DNA from: JARIHD01 sp041743655
Lineage (GTDB): Bacteria > Patescibacteriota > Saccharimonadia > Saccharimonadales > UBA4665
NCBI GenBank assembly: GCA_041743655.1
Contig: JBGTMJ010000034.1
Coordinates: 1-16,228, forward strand
Length of the DNA: 16,228 nt
Direction: 5' to 3'
The translations under genes and the position numbers were made by a program. The number at the start of each line of letters is the position of its first letter. Positions within the stretch are counted from its first letter, which is position 1. The notes under the pieces were generated by a model. The model searched no databases. It was not told the DNA's origin and saw nothing but the letters and a program-made list of their open reading frames with translations. Shown here piece after piece: positions 1 through 7,234 of the stretch.

Positions 1-459
1 ACTTAGGCTGACGAACGGCAGTGTCGCGATAGCACCACCAATAATGTAGTCTGTCTGGTCAAACGGGAACCAGCGCTTACCTGGTGCAATGTCCAATTGG
101 CGTTTAAAAAAACTCTCGATGGCATCACCCCCTAAGGCACCAATAGCAAACAAAGACCCGACCAGCAGTGTCGGCAGTGACTCGTAGTTTACATGCATAT
201 CCATGCTGTCAAATAGACCAAGCTTAGTTATCAGATACTGTTGTAGCCATAGGGTGAAGATGGCAGCAATAATACCACTTACGAGGCCACGCCAGGTTTT
301 GTGGTCGCCAAATACCCGTTTACCACGCAAGGTTAACCCACCATCTATAGGAGCATCATAGTTTTTAAGCCCAGGTAGCTTGGCAACAAGAATCGGCATG
401 ACGTTAGCAGCGCCCGCAGGAGCAAAAAACCACAATGCGAATAATATGTCATTAAACAT
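1..459 (-). CDS. CDP-archaeol synthase-like membrane protein (CarS family), C-terminus cut by window edge
   Basis: Partial gene: 153 codons are open from ATG 459 to base 1 and the stop lies outside the window. Known CarS enzymes join CTP to an archaeal-type unsaturated ether lipid; bacterial members of this family (Pfam CarS-like, formerly DUF46) are related to CdsA-type cytidylyltransferases, and their substrate is often unknown. Visible family signatures are RVFGDHKTWRG at residues 48-58, GDAIESFFKR at 111-120 and PGKRWFPFDQTDY at 126-138. Hydrophobic segments lie around residues 4-24, 59-75, 95-110 and from 138 onward, fitting a small polytopic enzyme. The start overlaps the stop of the upstream PHP gene by 8 bases, so the two are probably co-translated. 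The family call is firm; the actual lipid substrate in this bacterium is not known. Confidence 0.8.
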   Translation of the reverse strand, partial: MFNDILFALWFFAPAGAANVMPILVAKLPGLKNYDAPIDGGLTLRGKRVFGDHKTWRGLVSGIIAAIFTLWLQQYLITKLGLFDSMDMHVNYESLPTLLVGSLFAIGALGGDAIESFFKRQLDIAPGKRWFPFDQTDYIIGGAIATLPFVSLS

Positions 460-1111
460 GTCGGATACGCTTTCTTAGACGGTTTAATTTCGGATATGCC
501 ATACCGAGCATTCCTGGCCAAGCGTACCGATGCGTCGTATCTTTATCTTGCAATAAGGCTGTTAGGTTCTGGCGGGTAGGCAAAGTACGAACAATCGAAT
601 ACGTTTTACCCCACCCGGACGGTCCATGGCTATCACTACTCGCGGCGGCAGGTATGGTGTTGTTTGCAGCCCATTCACTTGCTTGCTTGCTACAGTTCTG
701 GAGTACTGCCCGCCCATTATGTATCTCAATAATATCTACCTGATCTTTGATAATCTCCAAGGTTTCAAGCGTTATCCCCTTACGGACAGTCTCAAAAGGA
801 TGGGGTATGTAGACTAGTCCGCCCTGCCTGTGAATCAGCTGTACTGTCTCTTTAGCTGTAAGCATAGACGGTATAACACTATTAAGATAAAGCCCTATAA
901 TCTCACCTTCTTGAGTCATGATCTCTTCGCCGACAATAATTCCTTCGCCAAGCTCCTTGCGCAAACGCACCGCCATTTCAATCTTGTTGTGGTCAGTTAC
1001 AGCTATACTGTCCAAAGCCTTGTTCTTCAACATCTGGCGATAATCGTTAACAGAAAGCGACCCGTCAGGCGAATCGACAGAATGCGTGTGAAGATCCACT
1101 TTGTACTCCAT
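452..1111 (-). CDS. PHP-domain metal-dependent phosphoesterase
   Basis: A stand-alone PHP domain of 219 residues. These proteins hydrolyse phosphate esters (nucleotides, histidinol phosphate or nucleic acid ends) using a cluster of metal ions. The expected ligands are all present: HTH at 8-10, TDH at 39-41, glutamates at 62-63, PHP at 103-105, EIH at 129-131 and SDSH at 159-162. There is no attached polymerase or other domain, and the length is normal for TrpH/YciV-like single-domain members, so the substrate cannot be named from sequence. It has no clear Shine-Dalgarno sequence; TATAGT lies 14 bases before the ATG. It follows the helicase gene after 46 bases and its stop overlaps the start of the CarS-like gene, which suggests shared expression with a lipid enzyme, but a functional link is only inferred. 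Confidence 0.85.
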   Translation of the reverse strand: MEYKVDLHTHSVDSPDGSLSVNDYRQMLKNKALDSIAVTDHNKIEMAVRLRKELGEGIIVGEEIMTQEGEIIGLYLNSVIPSMLTAKETVQLIHRQGGLVYIPHPFETVRKGITLETLEIIKDQVDIIEIHNGRAVLQNCSKQASEWAANNTIPAAASSDSHGPSGWGKTYSIVRTLPTRQNLTALLQDKDTTHRYAWPGMLGMAYPKLNRLRKRIRHV

Positions 1112-1157
1112 AGTTCTTAAGGATTACTATAACGTATTGGAGATTAAGCGACCAGCT

Positions 1158-2732
1158 TTACGGTAGTCGTGCAGGCACCAGGTGGCGTTTGACAATCTTA
1201 TAAATACCCTCGCCGTACCGCTCAACCTTGGTCGATCCGAAACCAGGCACATCCAGTAATTCTTTTGCATTCTGCGGCTTTAGAGCAGCAACTGCCTGCA
1301 GTGTTTTATCGTGCGCAATAATGTAGGGGGGCAGTTTTTGTTCTATAGCCAGTTTGGCGCGCCAGTCACGTAAAGCTTCAAACAGTTCCGGGTCAGGAGT
1401 TAAAATATCTTTCTTTTCCATGCGCCGTTCGTTCTCGCCACTGGCTTCTGCCGCTTGCCATTTGAGTATCTGTTCGGCATGCTCACTTCTAGCCTGGTCG
1501 CTCTTATTGCGCAGTTCAACATCAATTTGTCTTGCCAAAAGGCTGACCCGTAAGGCCATACCGTTCATTCCATCGAGAATCAGATATTGCAGCCCTCTAA
1601 CCCGTGACAGAGCCACATATCCCATGCCTTCAACAAATGCGCGACTCAAATCTATACGCGCAGCGTCCAGGGTCATGCCCTGGCTTTTATGAACGGTAAT
1701 TGCCCACGCTAATCGGAGCGGAAACTGCATAATGCTAGCCCGGCGCTTATCGCCATCTATAAGCTCCCAGGTCTCCATATGCATGGTTACTTCCCGGCCG
1801 TTAGTGAGTTCAATAATTGGGCATTCGGTTAATTTTTCAAAGCCAACGACCTTACCCAGGCTACCATTCGCGTATTTGCGGTCTTGGGCGTTCTTTATGC
1901 ACATCACGTGCGCTCCCAGCTTGAGCCGGAGCGTTTGCGGGGCAAGACAAGAGCGTTGCAATTGTTCTATATACTGCTTGCTGCCGTGTGTCTCCATTTC
2001 GTACTCATGCATCTTACCTTCCAACTCATCCAACTGCCGGTTATTGACACCATCAACATCCACATTGACGGTCAAAAGACGCGTGCGCGGCGTAAAAGGA
2101 TCCTGAACAACATTCGCCCTATCCTGTAACGTCTGCAATTGGGAGCGGGTCAAGACCCCTGCCCTGATGCCGTTCAGAATATCGGTATAGAGACTATCGT
2201 CTGTCTGTCGGAATTGCGTTTGCAAGTAGCACACCGTGAATACATTTTGTAGCCAGGCTTGCGAATTAGTGACAAAGCTGCCCATGCGTTCGCCTGGCCG
2301 GTTGACTGGTGGCAGCTGGTAAAAATCGCCACACAATATAACCTGCACGCCGCCAAAAGGCTCAGGATTGTCACGTACAAGCCGCAGGATTTCATCCACC
2401 ATGTCCAGACGAAAGTCATGCAACATACTCACCTCATCAATAATGAGTACGTCTGCCTTTTTAATGAGATCCTGGCGCGCTTTGCCGATCTTGTTGGCCA
2501 TGTGTTTGTCAAACTCACTGTGTACGCCGATACCAGACCACGCATGGATGGTAGTACCATTAAGATGAGTTGCCGCCAAGCCCGTCGTCGCGGTCACTGC
2601 CACGCTTTTGCCTTGCCTTTTCGCACGTCGGATAAAGCGGTTGAGTATATAGGTCTTGCCCGCCCCTGCAGCGCCGGTTAACAGCACCGACTCCCCCGAT
2701 TCCATAATTGCCAACGCTTCTTCTTGCGTCAT
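1158..2732 (-). CDS. PIF1-like superfamily 1B DNA helicase with C-terminal HRDC domain
   Basis: A 524-residue ATP-dependent DNA helicase. Walker A is GAAGAGKT at 20-27, Walker B is LIIDEVSML at about 96-104, and GDFYQLPPV at 135-143 is the typical PIF1/RecD signature. The late motifs AITVHKSQGMTLD and YVALSRVRGL lie around 345-385 and complete the helicase core. Residues from about 447 to the end (ELFEALRDWRAKLA..., then PPYIIAHDKTL and LLDVPGFGSTKVERYG) form an HRDC domain, a small helical nucleic-acid-binding module also found in RecQ and RNase D. Known PIF1 enzymes unwind 5' to 3' and resolve G-quadruplexes and RNA-DNA hybrids; that this one does so is inference. The start is ATG 2732 with an in-frame TAG three codons upstream. 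The nearest RBS-like sequence is AGGCGG immediately before the start. Confidence 0.92.
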   Translation of the reverse strand: MTQEEALAIMESGESVLLTGAAGAGKTYILNRFIRRAKRQGKSVAVTATTGLAATHLNGTTIHAWSGIGVHSEFDKHMANKIGKARQDLIKKADVLIIDEVSMLHDFRLDMVDEILRLVRDNPEPFGGVQVILCGDFYQLPPVNRPGERMGSFVTNSQAWLQNVFTVCYLQTQFRQTDDSLYTDILNGIRAGVLTRSQLQTLQDRANVVQDPFTPRTRLLTVNVDVDGVNNRQLDELEGKMHEYEMETHGSKQYIEQLQRSCLAPQTLRLKLGAHVMCIKNAQDRKYANGSLGKVVGFEKLTECPIIELTNGREVTMHMETWELIDGDKRRASIMQFPLRLAWAITVHKSQGMTLDAARIDLSRAFVEGMGYVALSRVRGLQYLILDGMNGMALRVSLLARQIDVELRNKSDQARSEHAEQILKWQAAEASGENERRMEKKDILTPDPELFEALRDWRAKLAIEQKLPPYIIAHDKTLQAVAALKPQNAKELLDVPGFGSTKVERYGEGIYKIVKRHLVPARLP

Positions 2733-2766
2733 CGCCGCCTAAAACCCTCGCTTCCTTTGCCCGCCT

Positions 2767-2797
2767 ATTGTAGCAGTTCGTTCCTATGTTTTGACAA
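2767..2797 (-). promoter_or_regulatory. Candidate promoter for the PIF1-HRDC helicase gene
   Basis: On the minus strand TTGTCA (2792-2797) is followed after 19 bases by TACAAT (2767-2772). The -10 carries an extended TGC immediately upstream (2773-2775), which can make up for the long spacer. The -35 overlaps the T-run of the terminator of the preceding gene, so the helicase would start its own transcript just where the previous one ends. Only sequence match supports this. Confidence 0.4.
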
Positions 2798-2830
2798 TAA
2801 AAATACTGGCATCTGCTCAAGATGCCAGTA
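2795..2830 (-). terminator. Rho-independent terminator of the DUF1761 gene
   Basis: A perfect 11-base inverted repeat, TACTGGCATCT at 2804-2814 and AGATGCCAGTA at 2820-2830, has a 5-base loop. On the minus strand it is followed by TTTTTATTG. It begins 22 bases after the stop codon of the DUF1761 gene. A stem with G-C pairs at its centre followed by a T-run is the standard intrinsic terminator layout. Confidence 0.85.
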
Positions 2831-2852
2831 CCTACCGCGTCATCTCGTTTGC

Positions 2853-3272
2853 TTATGGATGCAGCCAACCGATAATCGCACCCATGACGAGCAGCGTCAC
2901 TAATTCGTGTGTTACATTCATCACCGTAAGCTTCATAGGCCGGCCTTCGAAAGCATCATGCGTAATGAAACGCGCAGCTACCAGTCCTAGCCACAGCCAA
3001 AATGCAGCTGTCAGTGCATCCTGGAAGAAGGAGTTACCAAAGAAAGCGTTTGAGATGTAGCTGACGTGGGCTAGGACATAGGCGGTTAAAAAACTGACCA
3101 CAATGGTGACCAAAATCGCCTTGGTAGCACCCTGCTGCATCTTTTTCTCATCAAGCTTCACGAGCTTGGCCCATTCATTCCCAAACACACTCCTGGAATA
3201 CCAAATTGAACCTACTACCATAGTAGAAGCTGTCGCCAACAAGATGGCCAGCCAATTAATTTGAACTTCCAT
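2853..3272 (-). CDS. DUF1761 family small membrane protein
   Basis: A 139-residue hydrophobic protein with about four membrane segments, matching the DUF1761 layout: an N-terminal segment ending in VGSIWYS, a charged stretch (LDEKKMQQG), two central helices and a C-terminal helix ending in GAIIGWLHP. Function of the family is unknown. The start is set at ATG 3272 because GGAGG lies 6 bases upstream; the open frame extends 17 codons further to 3323 but that extension has no ribosome-binding site and is hydrophilic. It lies 55 bases after the ribonuclease HI gene and ends at a strong terminator, so it is probably the last gene of its transcript. Confidence 0.8.
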   Translation of the reverse strand: MEVQINWLAILLATASTMVVGSIWYSRSVFGNEWAKLVKLDEKKMQQGATKAILVTIVVSFLTAYVLAHVSYISNAFFGNSFFQDALTAAFWLWLGLVAARFITHDAFEGRPMKLTVMNVTHELVTLLVMGAIIGWLHP

Positions 3273-3327
3273 TTTTATCCTCCATATATTATTACTCTCT
3301 AACAGTATGCTCGCGGACGGCATGTTT

Positions 3328-3765
3328 TTACAACGCTTTTTTTATTGGTGCCAATAGCTGCTGTTTACGGGCTTTATTAGCCCAATGGTCAGCCAATTCA
3401 TTGCCTTTATCGTCGTTGTGGCCACGTACCCAGATGAGTGTAGCGCGGGAGCTCCTATACAAGGGACAAACTTCCTGCACGATATCCAGGTTCTTAATCG
3501 CTCCCCCACTCTTTTTCCATCCTTTTGCCTCCCAGACTATGGACCATTTGGTAATAACATTAATCCAGAATTCACTGTCAGTATATATGGCGCACTCTGC
3601 ACCCCCAGCATCTTTGAGTGCAGCGATAATAGCAAAACCTTCCATGCGTATATTGGTAGTATCGTGCTCGCCTCCAAGCGTACGCATCTGCATATCTTTA
3701 ATAACCGCGAAGCCACCTGTGCCAGGATTCGGTTCACAACTCCCGTCAGTGTAATATGTAATCAT
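3328..3765 (-). CDS. rnhA: Ribonuclease HI
   Basis: A 145-residue protein that cleaves the RNA strand of RNA-DNA hybrids, removing primers and R-loops. The carboxylate set is complete: D7 in YYTDGSC, E42 in RMEGFA, D63 in IYTDSEF and D126 in NELADHWA; the catalytic histidine is H116 in VRGHND. W112 and the preceding strand also match the family. The length is normal for bacterial RNase HI without an extra hybrid-binding domain. ATG 3765 has AGGA 1-2 bases upstream, which is short for an RBS. The gene lies 47 bases after the multi-pass membrane protein gene. PIF1 helicases also act on RNA-DNA hybrids, so its closeness to the helicase gene may be meaningful, but this is inference. Confidence 0.9.
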   Translation of the reverse strand: MITYYTDGSCEPNPGTGGFAVIKDMQMRTLGGEHDTTNIRMEGFAIIAALKDAGGAECAIYTDSEFWINVITKWSIVWEAKGWKKSGGAIKNLDIVQEVCPLYRSSRATLIWVRGHNDDKGNELADHWANKARKQQLLAPIKKAL

Positions 3766-3812
3766 TCCTGTATATTCTCATGTTTGTCGGCTTAGATGAA
3801 ATATTCGTCTTT

Positions 3813-4412
3813 TCATCGCGTGCGGCGACGTTTGTGTCTGCGCCAACCTTTGGGCATCAGGATAAGCACGACAAACGTAAGATTAATCAAGAGTATATAA
3901 GCTGGGAAGGCCCAGTGCGTTATACCCCAATTGTTAATGGTTAACAAGGTAACAACCATGCTGACTATCGACAATGTATATGGTAGAGCGTGCTCAGTAT
4001 GCGGCGCAAGATACGACTTAAGTATGGTAGGTATACTGCTCGCAATGTCCGCCAGGATACTCATGAGTAGTGCTGATACAGGGTTATTGGTTATCAGCCA
4101 CAATACCATCCCGAACATCGTAAGAGCCGCACACCACTTGTCCGAATAGCTTAAGTTCACTTTATAAGATCCGCGGTGGATAATCATCGCAAATACCGCC
4201 AGTGGGCCGACAGCAATCGCAAGTGTGACATAGGCTTCCGGACCAGCGCCTTTAGATATCTGCACCGCAAATGCAACCAGGGCGGTCACACCCCAAAAGA
4301 ACCAACTAACAATGTTAGGTTTCACCCTACCTTTCCAGGTACCAATTAGATAACCCGCATTGCCCAAAAGGCGCAAAACAACAGCAACTGCGATAAAGCC
4401 TGGATCTAACAA
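3813..4412 (-). CDS. Multi-pass membrane protein with two PQ-loop/SWEET-like half repeats, function unknown
   Basis: A 199-residue membrane protein with about seven hydrophobic segments and a very basic tail (KGWRRHKRRRTR) that should face the cytoplasm. Two regions look alike: residues 14-45 contain GYLIGTWKGRVKPNIVSWFFW, and residues 119-150 contain SSIPTILKSYLAPHTEHALPY. A tyrosine/proline-containing helix, a short G-x-x-x-P-N loop and an aromatic helix in each half resemble PQ-loop or SWEET-type transporters, but this is a weak visual match and no substrate can be suggested. The only usable start is TTG 4412, with AGGA eight bases upstream; an in-frame TAA lies seven codons further up. 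The stop is TGA. Confidence 0.6.
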   Translation of the reverse strand: MLDPGFIAVAVVLRLLGNAGYLIGTWKGRVKPNIVSWFFWGVTALVAFAVQISKGAGPEAYVTLAIAVGPLAVFAMIIHRGSYKVNLSYSDKWCAALTMFGMVLWLITNNPVSALLMSILADIASSIPTILKSYLAPHTEHALPYTLSIVSMVVTLLTINNWGITHWAFPAYILLINLTFVVLILMPKGWRRHKRRRTR

Positions 4413-4451
4413 GACATTAATCCTACGTGTTTATATTCATTTCTTGGAAGC

Positions 4452-4460
4452 ATAATACCA
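4452..4460 (-). promoter_or_regulatory. Possible extended -10 promoter for the multi-pass membrane protein gene
   Basis: On the minus strand TATTAT (4452-4457) is preceded by TGG (4458-4460), an extended -10 arrangement. It lies 39 bases before the TTG start. No convincing -35 is seen at 17 bases. Confidence 0.3.
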
Positions 4461-4491
4461 CAAACATAATTGGTTTTATCCAAAAAGATGC

Positions 4492-5271
4492 TTATTGCCG
4501 CACTAGAAACCGCGCCATAAGCGGCGTATGGTCTGAAGGATAGCGTGGCAATATACGGAAGTCCTGCAGCCGCAAGTTACCAGACTTTGTCCAGAAGATA
4601 TTATCGTAATTGGCTTGGATAAAAGGTACCTTACCTAAAAGCCTCCAGGTCGGATGTAAAAGATTACCGGTTCTACGGTTATACCGCCGACGAGGCTCCC
4701 AAGAAAGTCGCGGCATACATTTAAATTGGTTGAAATCACCGCCTACAATAGTATTCTGCTGTAACTCAGCCTCATCTACAATCTGGCGTAGGGTCCGATA
4801 GTGAATAACATGGGCCTTCCAGTTATAAGGCACTAGATGCGCCAAATGGCTGACCACAACGTTGATATTCTGCCCACCAGGATGATGCACATTTGCACGA
4901 ATCACCTTCACGGTATGGCCAACTGCTCCACGGCGTGCTGCACACATATCCGGACCTACATCTAAAAATGCTATCCTAGAAACTGGCAATCTGGTTGCTA
5001 GAACCGAACCGCTAAACTGTCCTGTACGTTCCGGGCCAAAAGGTGCAAAGTATATTTGGTAGCCCCGTTTCTCCAGGTGTCGTAGAACTGGGCATGCTTG
5101 CCCTCTTTTATCGGCGAGTACCTCATTGAGGCCGATCACATCCGGCTTATAGATAGCAATAATCGTATCCAGCTTGGACTCAAGCAACCCATGCCTTGAG
5201 GGCTCCAGCAAGTTGTAGCTCCATATATTCCAGAATACAATCGTAAAAGATGCGTGGGCAGCTTTGGACAT
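4492..5271 (-). CDS. Endonuclease/exonuclease/phosphatase (EEP) family protein
   Basis: An EEP-fold phosphoesterase of about 259 residues. In numbering from GTG 5286 the expected catalytic set is present: N20 in VFWNIW, E55 in GLNEV, H147 in VVSHLAH, D184 and N186 in GGDFN, D228 in YDNIFW, and D252-H253 in PSDHTPLMA. Members cleave phosphodiester bonds in DNA, RNA or lipids with a divalent metal; the exact substrate cannot be read here. There is no signal peptide, so it is probably cytoplasmic. ATG 5271 is preferred because GATAAT lies 6 bases before it, so a transcript could begin at this ATG; the alternative GTG 5286 would add five residues and has no ribosome-binding site. Confidence 0.85.
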   Translation of the reverse strand: MSKAAHASFTIVFWNIWSYNLLEPSRHGLLESKLDTIIAIYKPDVIGLNEVLADKRGQACPVLRHLEKRGYQIYFAPFGPERTGQFSGSVLATRLPVSRIAFLDVGPDMCAARRGAVGHTVKVIRANVHHPGGQNINVVVSHLAHLVPYNWKAHVIHYRTLRQIVDEAELQQNTIVGGDFNQFKCMPRLSWEPRRRYNRRTGNLLHPTWRLLGKVPFIQANYDNIFWTKSGNLRLQDFRILPRYPSDHTPLMARFLVRQ

Positions 5272-5277
5272 AGTACT

Positions 5278-5307
5278 ATTATCCACTGGCTAACCGTTCT
5301 TCAGCAA
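5278..5307 (-). promoter_or_regulatory. Candidate leaderless promoter for the EEP-family gene
   Basis: TTGCTG (5302-5307) and GATAAT (5278-5283) on the minus strand are separated by 18 bases. With six bases between the -10 and ATG 5271, transcription would be expected to start at or next to the first base of the start codon. No Shine-Dalgarno sequence is present. Confidence 0.4.
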
Positions 5308-5368
5308 GTGGTATGAAGACCAGACCACTGTCCGTTGTAATTATCAGCCACCCTAGAGATGCAGGACT

Positions 5369-7138
5369 CTACCAACCCCCGCCACCGCCTCCTCCGCCTC
5401 CACCACCTGAGGAACCACCACCCGAAAAGCCGCTGGAGGATGAACTGCTGGGTGGAGAGAATGCATTGTTGCTCACATTGGAAAAGTTATTGAGTGACGA
5501 AGCAAACGCAGCTCCATTAAAGGCAGCCCAGTTACCACCATACCATTCTGGTGCCTGCTCGTAGAGTGGTGCAAACACTTTGACCCACTCCTTTTCCATG
5601 CCAAAGAGAATAGCGTAAGGTAGTAAGCGTTCGTACAGTTTAACAAGTTGTTTTTTATCAGTAGGATTAATATTCATATGCGCCGCTCCGGTAGGACTTT
5701 GCAGTTGTTGGATGCGCTCCGCCTCAGCCAGCTGCATGTACATTTTAAGCCCTTGCAAGTAACCACGTTGTGCTACACCCTTTTCGCTGAGGGGCCGCCA
5801 CGACGCAGCAGCTACGAACGTAATAATGCCTGCAATAAATGCCCCAGGCATCAGTAATACCACGCCAGCCGCTAGTAAGACTCCGCCAATCCAGTAATAA
5901 CGTTTGCGCTCCTCGGGCCTATCGATAAAGTAGCCGGCAGACTGCGCTTTTTGTTTTGCGTACTTCTGTAATGCCGGGTTTTGCTTGGACAATTTTGATT
6001 GCAGTAGTTCAACGGTTACCCGCTCTCCTATATCAACCTTGTCACCAAAGATTGCTTTTGCCAGTTCCTGTTCTTCGCCGGAAAGCTTATCGAAAGAGCG
6101 CGTCACTTCCAACTCATACGTACGTTTACGACGAAACCAGTTACCTTTCGTTTCTGTTTCATAGATTTTCAAATAGTGCTTTACAGCCAGATCGATAATC
6201 TGGGCCGTAGCAGCATGAGCCGGCTTCCCCAGAATCGCCGCTGCCACCAAAGCGCTTGTATCTTTTGGCGGTATATACTCAGGAACAATCGTCCCTCGTC
6301 TCTTTGGCGCACGACCATATTTCCCCCAAGCACGTACTAGCATTACCATCGCCCCGACAAACACAAGCCCATTCAGGGATAGCCAAATAGCCATAATAAT
6401 CGGAAATGCCCGCTCCCAAGCTGTGGGCTGATACTCTGCAAAACTGCCCTTATCAAATCCCGCCACCAACGTCATGTTCTCACCTGCCTGCAACGCACGG
6501 TTGGAGGTGAAGGTCACTATCGTCTCATCCGTCTTTTTACTTTCAGTCACAGCACACTTTTCAGTAGATCCTGCTATGCCCACAAAACAATCTGTTTGCG
6601 AATTGTAAGCCTCTAGCACAGCTCCTTTCAAATGCAGACGCGCCGTAACACTGCCAAAGGTCTGCGACCAATCCGTACCATTCGTATCCCAATACAACTG
6701 CGCGTGATCATCGAAGCTCTTTGTGACATCACGCAGGGTGTAGTTGATAACATAGGTCTGCTCGCCGCGTACATACGCGTCAGGGTCGCCAATGCGTAGG
6801 ACCAAATTATTGTTTGAACCATATGTCGTATATTGACGTGCAGTACCTGCCCCATCTAGGACTGACTCAATATTGAGCTTCACGTTGTGGCCGTCATACT
6901 CATCCGGAATCGCCCGCTCAATCCCATGGTTCTGGTCAAACTGCGGAAACTCAGCTACGATTTTTTCGGTAATCTTTAGGTGTGAATTTTTACCGGCATC
7001 CCGCGACAAATAATAATCTGCTTCAAAGGACTTAACAGTAAGATCGTTCACATCTGCATGTGCTTGGATAGGCGACACTACACCAAGTACCAACACCAGC
7101 CCCAGACTAATGCCAGCCAGCTTCCGCAAAATCTTCAT
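5369..7138 (-). CDS. DUF2207 domain membrane protein with polyglycine C-terminus
   Basis: A 589-residue envelope protein. Residues 1-28 form a signal peptide (basic start, hydrophobic core, AHA before the likely cleavage site). Residues 30-240 form the extracytoplasmic DUF2207 domain, with two cysteines (184 and 195) that could form a disulfide. Membrane segments lie at about 244-270 and at 414-446, where two hairpin helices are likely. A cytoplasmic-type region (280-410) lies between them and a second one follows. The tail from about 561 is serine-rich and then almost all glycine, with 11 consecutive glycines before the final Trp. The glycines use mixed codons, so the tract is not a simple nucleotide repeat. 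Family function is unknown; such tails are common in this protein family. There is no Shine-Dalgarno sequence; TATAGT ends 7 bases before the ATG. Confidence 0.88.
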   Translation of the reverse strand: MKILRKLAGISLGLVLVLGVVSPIQAHADVNDLTVKSFEADYYLSRDAGKNSHLKITEKIVAEFPQFDQNHGIERAIPDEYDGHNVKLNIESVLDGAGTARQYTTYGSNNNLVLRIGDPDAYVRGEQTYVINYTLRDVTKSFDDHAQLYWDTNGTDWSQTFGSVTARLHLKGAVLEAYNSQTDCFVGIAGSTEKCAVTESKKTDETIVTFTSNRALQAGENMTLVAGFDKGSFAEYQPTAWERAFPIIMAIWLSLNGLVFVGAMVMLVRAWGKYGRAPKRRGTIVPEYIPPKDTSALVAAAILGKPAHAATAQIIDLAVKHYLKIYETETKGNWFRRKRTYELEVTRSFDKLSGEEQELAKAIFGDKVDIGERVTVELLQSKLSKQNPALQKYAKQKAQSAGYFIDRPEERKRYYWIGGVLLAAGVVLLMPGAFIAGIITFVAAASWRPLSEKGVAQRGYLQGLKMYMQLAEAERIQQLQSPTGAAHMNINPTDKKQLVKLYERLLPYAILFGMEKEWVKVFAPLYEQAPEWYGGNWAAFNGAAFASSLNNFSNVSNNAFSPPSSSSSSGFSGGGSSGGGGGGGGGGGW

Positions 7139-7234
7139 AGCTATTACTATAGTTCCCTGCTTACCGCAAAGCCAGCCGGAAGTTATAGTACTTTAATTTT
7201 GCAGAACTAACCTTACTCAACTCATTCAGTGATA

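Noticed and set aside
2560..2868. Minus-strand open frame of 102 codons across the helicase start
   Set aside because: It overlaps the well-supported Walker A region of the helicase in another frame and runs through the terminator; its composition is not protein-like.
5313..5564. Plus-strand open frame with a long polyproline stretch
   Set aside because: It is the antisense of the glycine-rich end of the DUF2207 gene; GGN codons read as proline on the other strand.
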